The notes beneath the pieces were generated by a model. It had not been told where the DNA came from. It searched no databases and saw only the letters and a program-made list of their open reading frames with translations. Shown one piece after another: positions 12,801 to 25,702 of a stretch of DNA of 64,000 nt. The translations under genes were made by a program, and so were the position numbers. The DNA is from Dicaeum eximium (lineage: Eukaryota > Chordata > Aves > Passeriformes > Dicaeidae): contig VWZP01005256.1 of NCBI GenBank assembly GCA_013396995.1, positions 560,704-624,703 on the forward strand, read 5' to 3'. Each line of letters starts with the position of its first letter. The stretch's first letter is position 1.

Positions 12801-15800
12801 TTTGATTAACCTGAGCAAACTGCTCTTGGTCCTTAGCAATGTGAATTACTCAACAGTTCTGAAGAGCACAAGGTCCCTCTCACCAACTCCTGTGGTCAGG
12901 AGTGTGTAGGGAGTTCTCTTTCCCTAATGCTGTGAACCAGCTTTCACTGAGCATCTCACCAAGAGGCAGTGCCACCTCCAGTCTGGTTCCTGAGCCAGCC
13001 AGATCCTCCACCTTCTTACAAGGCAGCACTGGATTTACTGAGCTAAAGAAACAGACTTTCCTCTGATATCAATCATCATAGTTCATAAAATAGGATTCCA
13101 CATCATTAATTAATTTTCAATTTTATTGAGCATTTGACTACTTAGCATGCTTTCCAGACAACTGTTTTGAGCACCATCACCCTTGTTGGCAATTCTCAAA
13201 CTGCATAAGCTTTCTAATTAAATTAAGCTTTGCTGGGTGTGAAGAAAGAAGGGAATATTTTATTTTAACTTTATGTAGATGAAGAAACACAGTAGTCACT
13301 TGCTCAAACAAGCTGATGAAAAGGTACTTCCTTTGACTTACAGCCTGTGTTCTAAGCATGAGGACATTACACAGGATAAATTTATCACCATATAATGTAA
13401 TTGATCAAATAATATTCAAATCCCTAAAAACAGACCATGAAATACTTCGTACAGGACACAAGGGAAGCACTCTCTTCACTATCATACAACTGCTAGAAAT
13501 TAAAAATTATCATCTTATGATTATCACTGATTTAGTCATGCAAATGACTGAATACCATACTGGTGAAAATGTGCAGGCTGGTGTCACCAGCAATTAGGCT
13601 TTTATGAACTGGCACAGTTCATGGGGAACAAGACTTAAGCTGATGCCAACTACTTTTAAAAAGTGCCCATAAACCAATTTCCAGATTGGGAAGACAGGAA
13701 AGCAAGGAAAAGAACAATTCAGATTTCATTACTATTCAAGCTTGCATTTTTATGATGAAATTTAACATTCTGATACTTGGATGGATGGTTATTAGAAACT
13801 GAATGAGAGTTACTAGGATTTGTAAATGAAAATATAAGATAGAAACTAGTGGGAGCTGGCCAGAACATAAGCACAGCTGCAAATGTTTATCTCTCAGTCT
13901 GAGGAAGGGAAAAAGCACTATACTTTATGGAAAGATTCACCCAGAAGTAAAAGAGAGGAAAAAAAATAAAAGGAAAAAAAAGGTTCACTCAGAGAAGGAT
14001 GTAATGTGCAACTTCATATTTAAACAAGTTCATCCTTTCCTCTAAAGAAAAATTGAGCACAAATATGGGGAAGAGCATACATATTTCCTACCCCTGCAAG
14101 CCTAACAAATTTCCACAAAGATAACTGCTTTTCCTGTAAACTGGTCTCATGTCTGCTCAAGAGCAGAGAGCAAGACAATGGAGGAAATGCATTAATGAAG
14201 AAAATGCATTTTTCATGCCAACACTCTTCTCCACATATCTGAACTTCCTCACAAAATATTTCTTTCTGGTTAAGAACCAGAATGTTTGCCATGCTGTCCA
14301 GCATTGCAGAGCACTAAACCACTATCCTACATAAAGGCAGAAATCCACATTTCTCCACAGCTGTTTGGTTCAGATGATACAGGTTGTCTCTGTCTCAACA
14401 ACCCTTAAAGGACATTTGTGTCATAAGCTTTTTGTAGTCATCCCGAAGAGAAAGCCAGCATGACTCCAATTTCAGTTTATAGTATGAACAAAATTTTTTA
14501 TGAATTATTGTGACCATTGCTTTTGTGCTGCTCTTGGGCCTACTCAAGTTGTAAGTTTACAGGAAAATGTTTTACAACTATGATGAAAAATAGTGCTTAA
14601 AATTATTACACAGATAGGCAGTGACTGAAGAAAATATCAATCTCCTAAGTGATTATTTGTCCATGGCAAAATTAAAATAAAAATAAATAGGAACAGATAA
14701 GGAATAAATAGGAACAGATCAGGAATAAAAAATACCCTAAGAAAAATTTTCTCTGCTTTAAAAGATAACCTTGCTTGATTTTCTTTTTTTAAGTACATTA
14801 TACATGACCTATAATGTGATTTTTTCTAAGCAAGATACTACAGTAGCATTACCTTAGATCAAAGCTTACAAGCTATTTGAGTTTAATGAATATGAGTGAG
14901 AACCACATTCTTTAGGTGGGGGACACACATACCTACACATACTGCACATACACACTTGAACTATTTTAAATAAAATTTGTAAACTGCCCACAAGTCAACA
15001 AGTTTGAAGAGTTTAGCTTATAATTTTCAAGTGTATTGCAAACCAAAGAGAAAAAAAAACCAGAACAAAACATAGAAGTTAAGGTCAACTGTAAGCCATT
15101 TATTCAGCAGTTTGGAGGTGGAGAAAAAAAGTAAAAAGAAACAACACAGTAGCTTGAAGGTTGCATTTCAATCCATTACCTAATTACCAGAAATACAAAC
15201 TAAGAAATCAATACTATTATTATACTTTCATGAAAGATGGCTTCCACCTGGCAGCTCCTAAGAGCAAATATCCACTCTATTTTACTTGCTCCCACTTCCA
15301 ATGAGCAAGCACTGAAAACTTTGGGCATGTTTATATAATAATATGGATATAACAATCCAACAGCATGCTCAGAAATTCAACACCAGAGCTGACTAAAGCA
15401 ATTTTTGCTTTGCCACACACAGGCTGTTGCACAGGATTAGGGTCATTTATATGGAAAGAGTTAAACTAAAAAGAAAAAAAAAAAAAAGCAGTCTTCAAGG
15501 AGGAAAAAAACCCAAACTGTAACACACTACTGAACCTGCATTATTTACCTGAGAGACAATCTCTCAGATTTAGTCTGCTCACTTGTATAAAAGCAACTTT
15601 CTCTAGCCTAAAGAAGGATTAGTGCATCTAAAAGCTCTCCTGTTTCTTCTGTCAGCTGGGACAACAACAGATTCTATTTTTCTTATTAATTTGGACTGCA
15701 TATACCTTTAGATCAACAGTGTTACAACACCACTACTGTTAAAGCATCTTCTAAACAAGTTAATGGGACAAAGAAGGATGAAAATACAGAATTTTAAAGT

Positions 15801-17274
15801 ATCATAACTATTATGAAAAACAGGAAACAAACACGGCCCAACAACTATCCACACGGGGATAGATGTCTGTCTGCCTCAAGAAATGCCCACTTTTGCCTAA
15901 TGCTCAAAATTTAGCACAACTTTCCTCATGTTCCATCACATCAAATTCCACCACACTACTCGCTAACAGAATGTAATTATTTCACACTCTTTCCAAATCC
16001 TTACAATTTTCTGGTGTTAAACTAATGTGATCCTTGATTCTTTGAGTAACTTCTGGGGATTTGGCCTGTTTGAACATCCCACTGGGGTTGGAGATCAAGC
16101 TTAACACACCAAAATCCCCTTACTGCTTAAAACCACACATCTTTAAAATTCATCTCTTACTCCTGTAATAACCAGGACAGGACGACACTGTGGAAAAGGA
16201 CTAAAAAATCCCACTGAACACTTCTTCAGCTTTGCATGACCAGGAATCAATCTTCCTGAAAAGGTAGTTTATCTTGTACCTCAGTTACAGGGCAGAGTAC
16301 TGAGCACCACATGTGGCCGAATTCCCATGCACAACATTAAGCCAATTCTGTGCTGCATTTTTAAGATCTGGGGTTATCCTGCCAACAGTGCACAGTGCCA
16401 GAGGCAGGTAAACAGAGCTAAGGAACCAGATAACCAACCTGTTGGTGAGAATTCAATAAGATCTAAAAAATATTTGCTCTTTCCAGTAGAACACATCCAA
16501 GTCAAAATGTCTATAAGTACACTTATATAATATTATCCTTCACGAATTCATAAATATAAAACATAGGTCCCATATTCCATATGCTCATTTAATAAGTGCT
16601 CATGCTTATTATATTTTTTTTCTGTGTGGTTAAATTAAATTGATATTCCAATTAATAATAATTACAAATGCAAGAACAGAAAGTGCAATTGTTCCCTGGT
16701 AGCCAAGCTTTTCCACAGGAAGGCCAAGTCCTGAATGTTTAGACAGAAACTTAAAATGTTTACATGACCAAGTCAGGTTTTTGCAGTTCCTGTCAATGAA
16801 GAAGATTCATCTGAGTTTACAAGATTTATCCCACTGTGAAACTGGCACTTAGACAATAGACTCATTCAGCTGTGTTTAGTCCTGTGAGTCACTGAGCCCA
16901 AAGAGGGAGCAGGGGATGCCACATGGCTTTCATTCACATGCTAGTAAAAAAAAAAAAAAATTTTAAAACTGCCAGGTGTAACACCTCCAATGTCTAGTAG
17001 AAAATGGTGAGTAGAGACATAGATGGTAAAGGTGGAGAGTTCACCAGGACAGCAGTGGGGAGGGTAGGGAAGCACAAACACCAACATTTGGTAGTACTCA
17101 GGATTGCACATCCCTCGCTTCAAAAGCAACAAGTTTCATTCCTTTGCACTAAATTTGTGTTTTTATTGTGGTTGCTACCACCAAAAGCTATGTGTTTCAA
17201 AACACTGACAAAATTAATGTTTGCTTACACATGCATCCTGTGCAAGGCACACAGACTTAGTCCTTTGGCCATTC
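9816..17274. other. Intronic stretch without recognised genes
   Basis: AT-rich intron. It holds a 21-bp tandem duplication at 14682-14723, A-runs near 15473-15486 and 16945-16960, and a GC-richer patch at about 12830-13040 that I could not assign to any repeat. The short open frames here have no recognisable homology. Confidence 0.6.
14682..14723. repeat. 21-bp tandem duplication
   Basis: Two adjacent copies of AATAAATAGGAACAGATaAGG differ at one base (a/c). This is a recent local duplication. Confidence 0.85.
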
Positions 17275-17439
17275 TTCCCAGAGAGGCTGAGTGTCTCCAT
17301 CCCTGGAGATATCCAAGAACTGTCAGGTCACAATCCTGTGCCATGTGCTCTAGAATGACCCTGCCTGAGCAGGAAGGTTGGACCTGGCAACCCCACTGTG
17401 GTCCCTTCCCAACCTTACCCATTCTGAGATTCTGTGATT
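17275..17439 (+). mobile_element. CR1 LINE 3' end
   Basis: The segment reads cccagagaggctga, then tctccatccctggagat, gtgctctagaatgaccctgc, gcaggaaggttggacct and ggtcccttcccaacct. It ends attctgagattctgtgatt, the 8-bp terminal repeats. This is the conserved end of the last coding region plus the 3' UTR of avian CR1. It is 5'-truncated, as is usual for CR1. It accounts for most of the 145-codon plus-strand frame starting at 17004. Confidence 0.9.
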
Positions 17440-17575
17440 AGTGCTGAACATTGTCTTGGGCCACAGAGATGCTTAATGAATAGGATATTTAAGGAACAGT
17501 GGAATGGATTTTACAAATTAAAATTTTGTCATATCTTTAGTCTCCTGAAAAGCATCTTCATCTCATGTATAGATT

Positions 17576-17607
17576 AGGTTATAACCTATAACCTCATGTT
17601 AGGTTAT
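17576..17607. repeat. AGGTTA/TAACCT palindrome cluster
   Basis: AGGTTATAACCT is a perfect 12-bp palindrome. It is followed at once by ATAACCT-catgtt-AGGTTAT (7-bp stem, 6-base loop). The four half-sites resemble nuclear-receptor half-sites but may be only a small local inverted duplication. Confidence 0.6.
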
Positions 17608-19349
17608 TTACTCTCTTACAGTCTTGATGTGTTTCATGTGCTAGTAACCATGTAGGCCAGAAAATCAACCCAAGATCTGAATTAAATGGTATATTCTTTG
17701 CTAAGTACAGCAGTTTTCATGTTCACAACACTAATTCTTTCTGTGATACGCTGCCATTAATTATTGTTAAAAAATACAGATACTCAGCATAACAGTTGCA
17801 TAGTAAGAGAGAATCTAACTCAAACTTTTAGGAGACTTTCATTTCAATAACAACTCCCGAAGGGAAAAATTATTTACTATCACTTGGCAGAGTATCACAA
17901 TTTCTTAGGCATTTTAAAGGTTATCAAAGTGCCACACCTCTCAATCAATATTTACCATTTGAGACAAATAATTCCTGAGAACATCCTCAGGAAAATAACT
18001 GTCCAGTGGTTCCTAGATCAGAGTGCTATCTTTAATTCATTCAAAGGACTCTGCTAACAAGAAAACTAAACTTTCCTTGAAAATAGCAGTTACAGTTATG
18101 AGACAACTGTCTGAAACAAATGAGACAATTCTCAGTCACTAGAAAAGGCTGATAATGTAATAGACCCAAACCTTCCAGAATGTGACACACAGGCTGTATC
18201 CATATCAGCAATTCATTTAGCAATACAAGCAGCTTGGTTACTCGAAGCAGTTATTGCTTAAGGCTTTTCACACTGCCTCCCAATTCTTTCAACTAGATTT
18301 AAAGCCTTACATACATTTAAACCCAACATTCATTTCAAGTGATTTCAGCTGAGAGGACCTGACACTTGTATTACTTGCAAGTGGATCATAATCAATAAAC
18401 AAATAGCATGCAAAGATTTGTGCGAGATAAATCTCCTCTTAACTAAAACTGCACCATGTTTCCTTATCCAAATAAAGACAAGGTGTGAAAAATCTACATA
18501 GCTACTTTTGAGGAAAATACAGCTTTTTAAAAATTCTTACAAATCCCACTAAAACATAGCAACAACCTCCTAACAAAATGAAATAGGAAGAAGCAAATGT
18601 AAAACTCTATCTTATTTACCATGGTAGGTTTTTCCTGTGTTGAGATCTCCGAGATAGAGCACAGCTTTACACTTGGACTGTAAAATTATTTTCTAAGGGA
18701 AGAGGTCTCTCCTTTCTCTCTCTGACCACAGTTCTTCCACAAGTGAAGGTTGGACTTACAAGCAAAATAAATAATACTCAAAAATCAACCTTAATCAGTG
18801 TTTTTTTTATCCAGCTTCCTTAGAATAAAATTTGGCATGATTTCACATCTAGTATGGATATGGACTGATTCTAAGACATATGTACACACATCCTCAAGTA
18901 CATCCATACATATGTAAATTCTACTGGCTGGAATCAAATATTAGCAATGAGGTTTCTTCCTGTACTTTCTCTCAGTTTTTCAGGTTCTTTGACATAAATA
19001 AAATTCAGCTATTTTTCAGAAATCTTGAGCCTGTATATAAGGAAAACTTGAAGGCATAAATTTTATGTCTTATTTGTACAAAAGTCAGTCTATTTTCAGA
19101 TTTCCAGGATGTCTTCTGACACAGTATAAATGTATTTTGAGCACTGCTAAGAATGAAAAGGGGAATCCTTGAGGACCATTTTAGAACTATGGGATCATCT
19201 GCAACAAAGGGATTTAAAGATTCCTTAGTGTAAAACAGATCATATTTATAGTGGAAGACAGGCTACTATGTGACTGTTAAATTGAAGACTTCACTCACTT
19301 CCAGGAGTAATTTGCCACATGGTCTTCAAGCATTGTCATTGCAGCTGTC

Positions 19350-19404
19350 TTTTTTTTTTCTTTTTTTTTTTTTTTTTNNNNNNNNNNNNNNNNNNNNNTT
19401 TTTT
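19350..19404. other. Poly-T tract with an assembly gap
   Basis: T-runs on both sides flank 21 Ns (19378-19398). The true length of the homopolymer is unknown, and any sequence between the T-runs is missing. It could be the reverse-strand poly-A tail of an inserted retrocopy, or just an unstable homopolymer. Confidence 0.9.
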
Positions 19405-19532
19405 AATGACTACGCAATTAGCACAACTTCTAAGATACAGGCAGGACTGTGAACAAGACAGTTACCCTATTAAAATCATGTGGCTTCACAGTACATCAAA
19501 TCCAACAGGTATGAATGAATTGCCAATAGTGA

Positions 19533-19864
19533 AATCAGCCACCCACAAACAAAACCACCAGTGAAAGAACAGAAGATGATGTCCTAATAGCTCAGTTGGA
19601 TCTTCCTTCACTGCTGCTGTTAATAGAGGAAGGAACACAAAGAGTGAAATCTGTGAAATCTCCTTCAGTTCCAGAGGGAGTGAAGCAGACCTCTCCAATG
19701 ATGGCCCATACCTTGGTGACTACTTTGTGCACAATATGAAGTGCTTGGAAGGGACACCAGAAGATGACAAGGAAGAAAAACTATCTCAGCAGGTTTTAAA
19801 GGGCAACAGGTCTGAAAAAGAAACTAAAGAGCAACTCCAGCTGTCGGTAAAGTGGAGTAATTGA
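19533..19864 (+). pseudogene. Unidentified protein-like, frame-interrupted region
   Basis: Plus-strand frame 19533-19739 is open for 68 codons and includes KSPSVPEGVKQTSPMMAHTL. One base off, frame 19736-19864 gives a charged 42-codon peptide, with LEGTPEDDKEEKLSQQVLKG near its start. That second frame stays nearly open to about 20144, with TGA stops at 19862-19864 and near 19927. The overlapping minus strand also has an 84-codon frame (19786-20040). The local CpG count (for example ctgtcgg, tctcgaa, agacggc) is higher than nearby. A decayed retrocopy or unrecognised mobile-element coding fragment is possible. I could not recognise a family, and chance is not excluded. Confidence 0.25.
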
Positions 19865-22844
19865 GCTGCTAAAAGGTCTGGATGCAAAAAATCATTTATC
19901 CAAAACCCATTCTCGAATTCAGTAAGCTGAACACTCACAACCCTTAGTCCTGGCTGTCGTTCAAGTGTAATAGACGGCTTAACATCTGACACCTCTGGAA
20001 TAAGACACCACTTCTGCCAATACCCCTGGATTTGCACCATCCTGAACCGACTATGTGCATTAAAATCTTTGCATGTAAATCCTCACACACCTCTCCCAGA
20101 AGCTATGCCAACTGCCAAGCTCACTTGTGTGGCTTTCTGCTTTTGATTACCAGGTAGCTCTTTGAATTTGCACATTTTGAAACAAGTATTTCTGTGACTT
20201 CAAATCTGAACCTTTTGAAAGTTTGTCAGCCTGAATCTTTTGCTCACTTTTCACTTCATGTATCTAATATATGTCATATCATCTCTATGAACTGTGCAAA
20301 TGTGATCTGTGAAGTTCTCCCCTCTTTCAAAGAAGCTTAATTAACTCATCTTGAAAAATCCTGGGACCCTCTCACAAAAGTTATTATGTGTCTGCCCCAT
20401 AATGTCTCCATGAAATTGAGATGAGGGGAGCAGGCAGAGGAGAAACAAAATATTGCTGAGATTAAGCATTATGCATTACAGATACTAACAGTCTAAATCC
20501 TCACTCATACAAACATTTATGCGTTTGTCTTCAAGCCTCATTAAGTAGCAAATACACCTGTGAAATTCTCTTATTAGAGTAGTTGAAATCACTTCTCATC
20601 TTGAGAAGTTCAGAAACATTGACCAAAGCAAGAGAAGAGATGACTCCAGTCCTGAAAGACAAGAATACAATTTACTGTTTCTAGCTACAGTAGATTCAAA
20701 CATACTACAGCAATATACATGATAAATCTTGATTACATTGCTCACTGAGTTTTCAGTAAAGTCAAATGTGATTTTTCAAGAGATACAAAATGAAGAAAAT
20801 GCTGGGTTTTTAATGTGATTGAAGTATATCCCTAAATACTTCTAAGTGACTGTCTTATTTTGCCTTTTTTTTTTCTTTTAACAACTATATTTCACCCATT
20901 TATAATTACATACCCTAGACTGTGGGAAATCAATTTCAAAATAAAATCTGGTTTTATTTATATATTTGCTTTCTGCATTTCATGAAGTGGAAATATTTCA
21001 ACCAAGATTGATTTTCCTTTATTAAAGAAGAGCTTGCTAATTCTTCGGTGTTGGTGTGTCACATCTGGCTGGAGAAGAGAAAATATTGTCTTTCCAATGG
21101 GAACAACTTTATTTTAAATACAAGGAGGGAGAGGTAAAAGTTCTGTTCCTTGCTTTCCCATTTTTCAGTTTTAATACCATGATACTATTTAAGGTTGACC
21201 TTAGTAAAAGCTGGCTCTAGGAAGCCTGAATTTGGCACCTATATCAATTATGTGAAATCCCTTTGATTTCTCTGAATTATCCTAAGCTGTATTTCATCCC
21301 AAAGAAGCCCTGGGAAAAGGCCTACACACCATATAAAACACAGGATCCCCAAGCCACTAGGTCTACCAACTAACTGTGTTAAAATTATAGCAACTTATTC
21401 ATTCTCTGCTTCTTGAGAGCTTAATTATCTTTTTTCTTTCATGCTTTGTTTGTTAGACTTGGAATATCTGGCTTTTCTTTCTATTCTACCACATGAAATA
21501 ATCAGCTGACTTGAAAATGCCAAGTTTTCCAGTGTGCCTTCTCCAGAGGATAATATAAATGTCCACCGTGGAAGAAACAGATTTTTCATATTTGGGGCTC
21601 CATGACATTTTCCCAAATACTCACACAATAATATTTTAATATGTACTTGCAATGCACCCTGCACATGACCATTTAGATTCTGATTTTTTATTTTACCTTT
21701 CTTATCACACAAGAAGCTTGTTGTTCACTTCTAAGAACATGACACAAGCCAACAATGTAACAAAGAACCCTTTTCACAATGTTTTATTTTGATGCATTAA
21801 GCAGCAACAATCACTAAATATTTGGAGTGGGTTAGGGATCTTTCTTCCACATGCACACATTTTTCCATAATTTTTGCCCCTAAAGGAAACGCTGCATCAA
21901 AAAGAAGAAACTGTTACAGCCAGCCAGGGATTTTCAGGGTACTATCCTTTTCCCAGGATCCCACTGCATTTTTAACTAATTCCATATGCTTTAGTGCCAG
22001 CAGACCAAGCATCTCCCCAGCAAAGGCAATCTATGCTGCCCTGCCACTTAAACATGAGGAGCACCAGTGCTATCAAGGCTTGTCATCTTGCCTATTAGCT
22101 TGATGTCTTTATTCACAGGCCATCTGCACCACTGAGACACCGAGGCAGCCAATGTCAATATGAACAAATTCCTCTTCTTTTACAAGAAATGTCAAACATA
22201 GGACAGAGCAAGAATGACCCCAGGAATACCAACAGATGTTAGCTACAAGGCTTTAAAAGAAAAGAAAAAAAAATCAATCTTTCCTACTGGGACTAATTAA
22301 GATGAAATGAAGAACAAAAGTAAGACAAAAATCATGTCACATTATCAGGAGCTTCATACATACTTTCTAAGCTCATTATTGGCATATTGCCCCCCGCTCT
22401 TGGAGAAACTGGTAAAAAAGTGGTTGGGTAACTGGCACACTATAAGAAAGAGTCTCTGTAATTCTCTGTCCTCGTCTGAATTACATAACAGATCATGACA
22501 AGAAAAATTATATATAATTATTAGCAAAGTACTGTTTCAAGAAGAAATGAAGCACAGCAGCATTTATACTAGAAATGCATACATTAAAAAGAACTCATAA
22601 TATAAGGAAATCCAGACATGGTACAGTACTTGGGCATTCAGGAATGACCAAAGTGACATTTTCAGATTTATCTGTAAGAAAAAGATGATCCCCTCTACCA
22701 CAGATTAAACACCAGAGTACAAAATTTAATGGCCATTTTTGTGCCAATGTTCATAGGCTGACAATTAGCATCACTCCTAACTTGTCAAGGAAGAGAGGGA
22801 CAAACCCACCATCATGACAAGAGAAACTGCCTCGATCGTTATCC

Positions 22845-22993
22845 TATATTTTAAAGATGATGGGTGAGAGGAGATGCATTAAAAGTATCTCCATGTCATC
22901 TTCCAGAGCAGGAGCTCAGCTAGAACTCAGGTCTGTGATTGCAGAGAACCCAAGCATTTCAGCCCTGTGATGGAGCACTATGCTGTCCCTGCA
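22845..22993 (+). mobile_element. Ancient MIR/CORE-SINE-like remnant
   Basis: The order matches the MIR-type SINE: ttttaaagatgatgggtgag (like TTTTACAGATGGGGAAACTGAG), gcattaaaag, tcatcttcc, agagcaggagctcagc, then TAGAACTCAGGTCTGTG. A terminal cactatgctgtccctgc follows. It is diverged but collinear over about 150 bp. Confidence 0.55.
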
Positions 22994-25677
22994 AGCTACA
23001 AAATGATGAAAACATCAACTCACTTTCAGTTCCTATTCCATCTTGGGAAAGAAGGATATGGTTGTGAGGAACAGCTGAGCTCTCCCATGGCCATGCAGCA
23101 TTGGCAAGATGGACCTACCCATATCTTAGAGGGTGCTTGACCATGTACACAGATTCTCAAAAACTGTGCCTCCATGTGTTCAAAAAACTTTATAGAGAAA
23201 ACCAGAAAAGCTCTGTCCTGCACAGACAAATCCTGAGTGTCCAGCTACGTCAGCTGAAACAAGTATTCTGCTTGCACAGTTTCAGGTAGGCACCAATGAA
23301 ATCCGCTTTTCTCAAGGAGCACATTAAGCTCATTGCAGGGTTAGCTATGCCACTGAGGAGTGGGATACTGCTCCCTCCTCCCATTGCTGGCATTGACAGT
23401 AAATGTCTCAAAAGAAAACCAGAAAACCCCTGACACAATTCATTCATTAGACAGCAGCAGCTCTCTACAAGGCTCAATACAGGTCTGAAGGCAAATATCT
23501 CTGTACAAGTTGTATACACAACATGGACAGCCCTTCATGTCCAATGCTATATTCAAAAATTTTAATTAACATTTTTCAGAGACAGAAGTTTATTTTAACT
23601 TTATTACAGCAGCCTCTTGTATTTTGTCTGTATGATGATATACATTGCATTGCAGGTGCTCTTCCACAGGAATGTTTAACCAGTCTTGGAGTCATATACC
23701 TTAATAACAATTCATTCATAAGCTCCTTTTACACTATAAACACACACCCTACAAATTAAAGAAACAGAGTAATCCTTGCAACTCTCTATGGAAACAGATG
23801 TTAAGCTTTCATTAGTGTTACTGACAACAAGAGAAACACACCTGAGTGTCTTACAAAATACAACACATGCACACCTGCACCTCCCTACTACCAAGATTCA
23901 TTAGGGTAATTCTAAATTCAGGTAGAGTGCATGAGGCACTGAGACAAATGACATGAGTTGCTAACCTGATCACATTGAAATATTCCACCATGATACCGCT
24001 TTTCTACATCTGGATTAGCAGATTACCTCTAAAATTAACATGCCCTTCATTAACTACTCTTTGATAGCAAAATTCTGTGCATTTCTCTTGCCCTGGTTTC
24101 CCCTAAGGGTTGCGCAGAGGGTTAAAAAGTCAGTCTTGCCTCCCCTTGTATCAGAGAAGCAATTCATATCCAGCCTTCCTTTCTGATTTACTGATCAAAC
24201 TACAGGAAAGCATCTACAACGACAAGAGTTTGAAAAACTGATAGCAAAGTTTGAAACAAATAGCTAGGTAAACTATTTACAGGAGAAGCTGTCACAATTT
24301 ATCAAACTCCATCACTTCTGCTGGAACCCAGTAAGAGATAGTGCTTGAAATTGCTATTAAAATCTTCATGCTACAACAGGTTTGTGCATTTGTGGATATT
24401 TTTAACAAAAATAGAAGATAACTGAATTGGACTTCAAAATCTGGAGTGTTCAAGTGAGAGATTTTTGGTTCACTCCTTCTGTAGCTTCTAGGGCTTATTA
24501 CCCACATTCTTTCTATCTGCCACTCCGTGACCATGCACATAGAGGAGCTTTCCCATCCCCAGTCACTGGTCCACTGAGGTGTGTCTGTTTCTTCTATTAA
24601 ATGTATATTGGGAAAACCACTCTGAAAAACGACCTTTTTCCTAGCCAATAAAGATTCAGAGAGTGTAAATTATAGCATATGGCAGCTGATTTGCTCAAGG
24701 GAGCATGGCATTTACCATACCCAAAGCTGGATCTGACAGTTTAAACAGTGGCAAAGAACAAAAAAATCAGTCTTAGAACCACAGACATGAGAGCCTTTAT
24801 TCAGAATGGCTCCCTTTAAAATGGTGAAAATGCAAACTAAAGTGCAATTAAATGTTAAGTCTAATGTTGGAGCACAATAACTTAAGTAGGGCTAGTTCTT
24901 TTCCTTCTGTAAAGGGAAAAGAAGCCATTCTTCTCAAAGATACATAAAGCTGAGGAAAAAAATTCATATGCAAAAGAAAATAGACTTTTTATCATTAAAC
25001 TGATGATGATACCCTGCATATGTTCAAAGAGAAGCTGAAGAAAGCAACGTTATAAATGGCTAAAAATGGTACCAACACCAATAGCAATGGTATAACAGCA
25101 GTAAGATTTGCACAGAAGTAGCTCCTTCATTTGGCAAAGGGGGAAATCCTGATCTCTGGTTTCATTTTTGGTTTTATTTTAAAAATTAACTTCATGCAGG
25201 GGGAATTCCATAAGGATCCCGGCGCTAACATTCTCTTCTCTGCCTGTGTAGTACTACAAAGATATTTTATACCATTCCTATGATTAAATGAAAAGGCCTA
25301 TTTGTCTGAAAGATGATACTTTAGCAACCCTCTTGCTAATTCTGTGCTGTGTGATGTTGGAGGTGGAGTGTGTCAGGATACTTAAGCTGGGGATTTGAAC
25401 CTATGACCTAAGAGGTGAAAGTACTCTGGAAGATATAAAATACCTTACTAGATAACCACCACCTAATAAAAAGAAATGAGGATTTTTATAAACCATTTTA
25501 ACTTCCAAGATTGTCTTGCCCTAAATGGAGCAGTATTGATGAGAATGAGATAGATTATATATACTGGCACAGGAAAATGCTATACTAAAGCATCAACTCC
25601 ATCAAGCCTTATCTGTACTGAAGCAAAGAATCTTCCCCTCTTGCCATAAAACACAGTGTGTGGTATTTTATCTAGTC

Positions 25678-25702
25678 CACACACACACACACACACACAC
25701 AC
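25678..25702. repeat. (CA)n microsatellite
   Basis: About 12 perfect CA units, likely polymorphic. Confidence 0.95.

Noticed and set aside
17004..17441. 145-codon plus-strand open frame
   Set aside because: Its second half is the CR1 3' end (17275-17439), much of it 3' UTR. The first half has no homology and the frame owes its length to the GC-richer repeat.
24292..24648. 118-codon minus-strand frame beginning MARKKVVFQS
   Set aside because: No recognised family or splice context; the length is within what chance can give in this much sequence.
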